A stretch of DNA of 37,819 nt from an uncultured Lewinella sp. (GTDB lineage: Bacteria; Bacteroidota; Bacteroidia; Chitinophagales; Saprospiraceae): the NCBI GenBank assembly GCA_913057785.1, contig CAJXPD010000080.1:1-37819 (forward strand), read 5' to 3'. The position numbers and the translations under genes were made by a program. The notes under the pieces were generated by a model. That model did no database searches. It worked only from the letters and a program-made list of their open reading frames with translations, and had not been told where the DNA came from. Positions 34,717-37,819 of this stretch are shown piece after piece; position 1 is the stretch's first letter; every line of letters starts with the position of its first letter.

Positions 34717-35235
34717 ATGAAGCAAAACTTTATCCTATTCGGAATCTTGGTCCTTTGCTTGAGCTGTACAGAAAAAGAAAATACCGCTCAATTAGGACCA
34801 TTACTTAGTGAGCAGTTGAAATTTTCTCATACCGATGAGAATTGGTTCGTCCCCACGCAAGTAGCCGTCAATGGGCTAACTTCAGAACAAGCCAACTGGA
34901 AAGACAGCACAGACAATCATTCAATTGCTGAGCTAATTTCTCACTTAGCTTTTTGGAATGAAATCCAACTAAGGGCTTTCAAAGGAGAAGATTTTTCGGA
35001 TTTTAAGATAGACAATGACACAACTTTTGTGACGTACACCCAAGAGGGCTGGAACAACATTGTGCTTAAGCTGGACAGCATACAAATGGAATTAAAACAA
35101 CTTACGGAAAACGCAAACGAAGAACAGTTGTCTGAATGGGCTTCCAATATGTCGGCAATTGCTTCACATAATGCCTATCATGCTGGGCAAGTAGTCTATA
35201 TTAGAAAACGAAATGGATGGTGGAACCGGAAATAA
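34717..35235 (+). CDS. DinB-fold lipoprotein
   Basis: A 172-residue protein with a short lipoprotein signal (Cys17 in LCLSC). The remainder is a four-helix DinB-type bundle with the three-histidine metal site: His76 in ELISHLAFWNEIQL and His151 plus His155 in SHNAYHAGQVVYIRK. DinB-fold proteins act as metal-dependent thiol transferases or remain uncharacterised; export as a lipoprotein is less usual. It is monocistronic, with a hairpin upstream. Confidence 0.82.
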   Translation: MKQNFILFGILVLCLSCTEKENTAQLGPLLSEQLKFSHTDENWFVPTQVAVNGLTSEQANWKDSTDNHSIAELISHLAFWNEIQLRAFKGEDFSDFKIDNDTTFVTYTQEGWNNIVLKLDSIQMELKQLTENANEEQLSEWASNMSAIASHNAYHAGQVVYIRKRNGWWNRK

Positions 35236-35351
35236 ATGTGGAGTGGGACAGTTGACAGATATAAGATATAAGATCACAGAGATGTAAAATCTGATTGCTG
35301 ACCTTGTAGCGATCTGACTTCTCACTAGTCCAAGCAATAAATTGGGTAGAA

Positions 35352-36248
35352 ATGGCTTCCAAGAAACAAAAGAAGAAATGGACTCATAAAGTGGACTCCT
35401 TACAGGGGCAGATGGATTTGCTGTCATACGCAGCAAAGGCCTTTCCGATTTTAGGCAGCAAGACAGCAGTTAAAAAAGCCATCGAGAGTGGCCGTTTATT
35501 CCTGAATGGACAGCCTGCGAAATATGGAGATCGAGTTAAGAATGGGGCTTTTCTTCAACTGTCTGGGGCTGGAGTTCGACAAGTGAAAAAGCTATCTATA
35601 GACTTAGAGATTGTTCATGAGGATGATCATATGATTGTGGTAAATAAACCAAGCGGTATCGCCGTGAATGGCAACCGCAATAAGACGGTCGAAAATGCTT
35701 TAGTACAGGTAAATCAAGCTAATAAGCTTGAGGATGCCTTGCCTCGGCCCATTGCCGTACACCGGATAGATGTGCCAACTTCAGGGCTGGTTATCCTGGC
35801 TAAGACAAAACGAGCATTGATTCAGCTGAGTAAGGCTTTCCAGGAAGGAAAGGTGCAGAAAGAATATGTAGCGGTGGTTCATGGAGCCATTTCTGCAGAG
35901 GGAACCATTGATTTGCCTGTAAATCGCAAGTCAGCTCTGACTCATTACCAAAAAGTTGATGAAGCTCCATCCCGTATTTTCGAAGCTGTTTCATTAGTTA
36001 AGCTTCGACCCATTACGGGTAGAACTCATCAGCTCCGTATTCACCTCAAGGAAATTGGTCATTTGATCGTGGGAGATAAGATGTATGCCGAAGACCAAAA
36101 AACGATTCTAGGCAAAGGCCTGTTCCTGGCAGCTTGTTCTTTGCAGCTGGATCATCCCATTACCCGCCAACCCTTAAGCTTGAGCATTCCGATCCCTCCA
36201 AAATACAAAAGAGTACTTGAACGGGAAGCTGCCCGCTTTGACCGTTAA
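35352..36248 (+). CDS. RluA-family RNA pseudouridine synthase with S4 domain
   Basis: A 298-residue cytoplasmic enzyme that isomerises uridine to pseudouridine in rRNA or tRNA. The N-terminal S4 RNA-binding domain covers about residues 25-80 (KKAIESGRLFLNGQP). The catalytic motif is HRIDVPTSGL with Asp140 the expected nucleophile. Motif III GRTHQLRIHLKEIGHLIVGD is present near residue 220. The target base cannot be told. Its TAA overlaps the stop codon of the convergent esterase gene. Confidence 0.92.
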   Translation: MASKKQKKKWTHKVDSLQGQMDLLSYAAKAFPILGSKTAVKKAIESGRLFLNGQPAKYGDRVKNGAFLQLSGAGVRQVKKLSIDLEIVHEDDHMIVVNKPSGIAVNGNRNKTVENALVQVNQANKLEDALPRPIAVHRIDVPTSGLVILAKTKRALIQLSKAFQEGKVQKEYVAVVHGAISAEGTIDLPVNRKSALTHYQKVDEAPSRIFEAVSLVKLRPITGRTHQLRIHLKEIGHLIVGDKMYAEDQKTILGKGLFLAACSLQLDHPITRQPLSLSIPIPPKYKRVLEREAARFDR

Positions 36249-37069
36249 TTCTTTTCCTTAATTAAGGCTTTGATTTCTTTGACGACTAAAGGTATGGCTG
36301 GGGCAACCATGTTATGGCCGTAGCCATCTAACTCCAAGATTCGGGTTTCTTGATGACCTGCAACCTTCATCATCCTCATCATGTAAGCATTTTCCTCATA
36401 TCTCCCTAATAGCTCTAGCTCTCGGTCTCCGGTAATTAGTAGGAGAGGGGGCGCATCTGCCCGAACGTGGTAGAGCGGAGCTAGTTCGTCAATAATGGGC
36501 TGTTTCCCATCGATACCCATTTCTTCTCGTACAGTGAAGTGAGTAATAGTATGTCCACTTAAAGGCAGTAGTCCTGCGATTTGATTGGCATCAATATCAT
36601 GCTTTGCTAACCATCGCCTATCCAAACCTACCATACTAGCGAGATACCCTCCGGCAGAGTGGCCGCTGATGAAAATTTGATTGGGATCTCCTCCATAGGT
36701 GGCTATATTCTTGAAGGTCCAGGCAATGGCAGCTGCCGCATCTTCAATGTAAGCTGGAGATTTGGCTTTAGGGTAAAAGCGATAGTTTACCGTGACCACT
36801 GCGATGCCTTGCTCCTTGAGCCCAGCAGGAATATGCTTGTTTCCTTGTTTAAGCCCTCCGCCGTGAAACCAGACAAGAGTCGGGAAGCCGCTAGAGGAAG
36901 GATGGTAAATATCTAGTTTGCACCTTTCTTTGATATAAGCATCCGCTTCTTGAGCGCTCTTGCTGTAGTACGGAATGTCTGTCTTGAGCTGATAGGTATC
37001 TTGGGCTGCTCCTAGGATAGGAAGGCTCAGCAATAGGATAAACAGAAATAGATAGCTTGTTTGTGACAC
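36245..37069 (-). CDS. Exported alpha/beta hydrolase (esterase/lipase, HSL-like)
   Basis: A 274-residue hydrolase. The start was set at the GTG codon at 37069 because the following residues form a standard signal peptide (YLFLFILLLSLPILGAAQ). The ATG at 37207 would overlap the upstream nucleotidase gene and add 46 poorly hydrophobic residues. The oxyanion motif is WFHGGG (68-72), the nucleophile is Ser138 in GHSAGG, and the Asp and His are expected in LLITGDRELE and GYGHNM. It hydrolyses short-chain esters or acyl sugars in the periplasm. It overlaps the convergent RluA gene by four bases at the stop codons. Confidence 0.88.
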   Translation of the reverse strand: MSQTSYLFLFILLLSLPILGAAQDTYQLKTDIPYYSKSAQEADAYIKERCKLDIYHPSSSGFPTLVWFHGGGLKQGNKHIPAGLKEQGIAVVTVNYRFYPKAKSPAYIEDAAAAIAWTFKNIATYGGDPNQIFISGHSAGGYLASMVGLDRRWLAKHDIDANQIAGLLPLSGHTITHFTVREEMGIDGKQPIIDELAPLYHVRADAPPLLLITGDRELELLGRYEENAYMMRMMKVAGHQETRILELDGYGHNMVAPAIPLVVKEIKALIKEKN

Positions 37070-37112
37070 AGTGTAGGATTTAAACGATGATTGATATCGG
37101 ATGAAATGGTTT

Positions 37113-37819
37113 CTATTTATGAATAGTTTGCCGACCAATATCTGGTAGGTAAATATCTTTTCTCGCTCTAATGTAGTCCAATAAATAGTCAATTTGCTTT
37201 TTCTCACTTCGTGCTAGGACCTTCCCTTTTTTCAACATACTAAAACCATCTCCGCCGCCAGCCACGAAGGAGCTACAAGAAACAGAGTACTTATTCATTT
37301 CCACAATAGCCTTGCCATTGACTGTGGCGTCAATCAGTCGCTGACCTACCGGTTTCCGGAAATCATATTCGATTTCCAGGCCTGAGAATTGTACGAGACC
37401 ATAAGTCAGACTGGCTGAATATTCTATGAGCTCCAATAAAGCCTTACCATCAATTTCAACCGTTACGGTCTTATCAATGAATGGATAAATATTTACGATT
37501 TCTTCTACCGTGATCTCGCCAACATCGAGATCTGCGCGTATGCTACCAGGATTGATCATACCAATGTCCGACTTAGCTCCTTCTTTAATCGCGTCGGCCA
37601 TAAAGTTGCCCAGATTTGACTCAGCATTGTACTTGCGGAAGCCAGTTTTGTAGTTGATGCCAATGACTTCGGTGAGTTGTGGGTTATTGGCTCTAGAGGC
37701 GTCAATTAGTGACTTGATTCGCGGGGCAGGTGGGATGCGGTCGGCAATTACCGGGATAAGTTTTCCGTCGATTAAATCCACTTTTTTCGATTCCTTGTTG
37801 AGGGACAACTTCATATATC
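37113..37819 (-). CDS. 5'-nucleotidase C-terminal domain protein (partial, cut by window edge)
   Basis: The frame stays open through the right edge, so only about 234 C-terminal residues are visible; the methionine at 37814 is probably internal. The start of this part (NKESKKVDLIDGKLIPV) looks like the end of a metallophosphatase domain. Most of the rest is the 5'-nucleotidase C-terminal domain, with AESNLGNFMADAI, NPGSIRADL and CSSFVAGGGDGFSM. The family hydrolyses nucleotides or other phosphoesters outside the cytoplasm. It is followed by the esterase on the same strand after 43 bases. Confidence 0.9.
   Translation of the reverse strand, partial: YMKLSLNKESKKVDLIDGKLIPVIADRIPPAPRIKSLIDASRANNPQLTEVIGINYKTGFRKYNAESNLGNFMADAIKEGAKSDIGMINPGSIRADLDVGEITVEEIVNIYPFIDKTVTVEIDGKALLELIEYSASLTYGLVQFSGLEIEYDFRKPVGQRLIDATVNGKAIVEMNKYSVSCSSFVAGGGDGFSMLKKGKVLARSEKKQIDYLLDYIRARKDIYLPDIGRQTIHK

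Noticed and set aside
35258..35274. Short tandem repeat GATATAA (2.4 copies) before the RluA gene
   Set aside because: Too few copies to be a functional repeat, and there is no sign of phase variation or a binding site.
37113..37207. Esterase gene start at the ATG at 37207
   Set aside because: It would overlap the nucleotidase gene by 95 bases and put 46 residues before an otherwise standard signal peptide; the GTG at 37069 fits better.
1..37819. CRISPR array, tRNA/rRNA genes, insertion sequences or prophage
   Set aside because: No regularly spaced repeats, no cloverleaf or rRNA-like sequence, no transposase or integrase frames and no phage structural genes were seen.

Overview
The window looks like a piece of Bacteroidota chromosome, most likely a free-living, polysaccharide-using (marine-type) member of the Cytophagia. 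This is inferred from several things: many exported proteins with short Bacteroidota-style lipoprotein signals, a GH97 glycosidase, sulfatases, a CRTAC1-type FG-GAP/ASPIC lipoprotein, a BNR_4 protein, weak Shine-Dalgarno sequences, and promoter-like sites resembling the Bacteroidota TTG / TAnnTTTG pattern. I see no rRNA, tRNA, insertion sequence, phage gene or CRISPR array. No SusC/SusD pair is present although the content is rich in carbohydrate genes.

Layout. (1) 258-4607: a tyrosine-catabolism block. hmgA and fahA lie on the minus strand, divergent from a TetR regulator that is followed by a TSUP permease and a small cyclophilin-like protein. The divergent gap holds overlapping perfect palindromes on top of a good hmgA promoter, so local repression by this TetR is the obvious model. 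(2) 4740-6158: two minus-strand genes, a small two-helix membrane protein and a YdeI/OmpD-associated protein, separated by a 333-base gap with RNA-like inverted repeats. (3) 6264-8879: an exported polysaccharide deacetylase-LamG protein and a cytochrome c lipoprotein. (4) 9072-12589: an ECF sigma factor, a single-pass TPR protein that may be its membrane partner, and an exported class-C beta-lactamase-like hydrolase.

(5) 12654-24234: a carbohydrate block. Two divergent sulfatases of different subfamilies (one with a HEAT-like C-terminus) are followed by an exported FAD oxidoreductase, an exported ChbG/YdjC-type deacetylase, a Gfo/Idh/MocA dehydrogenase, deoxyribose-phosphate aldolase (deoC), a GH97 glycosidase without a signal peptide, and an AraC regulator. 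Together these could desulfate, deacetylate, oxidise and split an unidentified sulfated sugar. This is the best candidate here for an undescribed pathway.

(6) 24291-30724: an uncharacterised exported protein with a zincin-like HExxH motif, a glyoxalase-fold protein, a BNR_4 protein, and a very long FG-GAP/ASPIC lipoprotein. (7) 30956-37819: a cupin, a sodium:alanine-type symporter overlapping a double-domain SGNH hydrolase, a DinB-fold lipoprotein, an RluA-type pseudouridine synthase, an exported esterase, and the C-terminal part of a 5'-nucleotidase that runs off the right edge.

All functional names come from motif recognition by eye. No database search was run, so substrate-level assignments are inferences.
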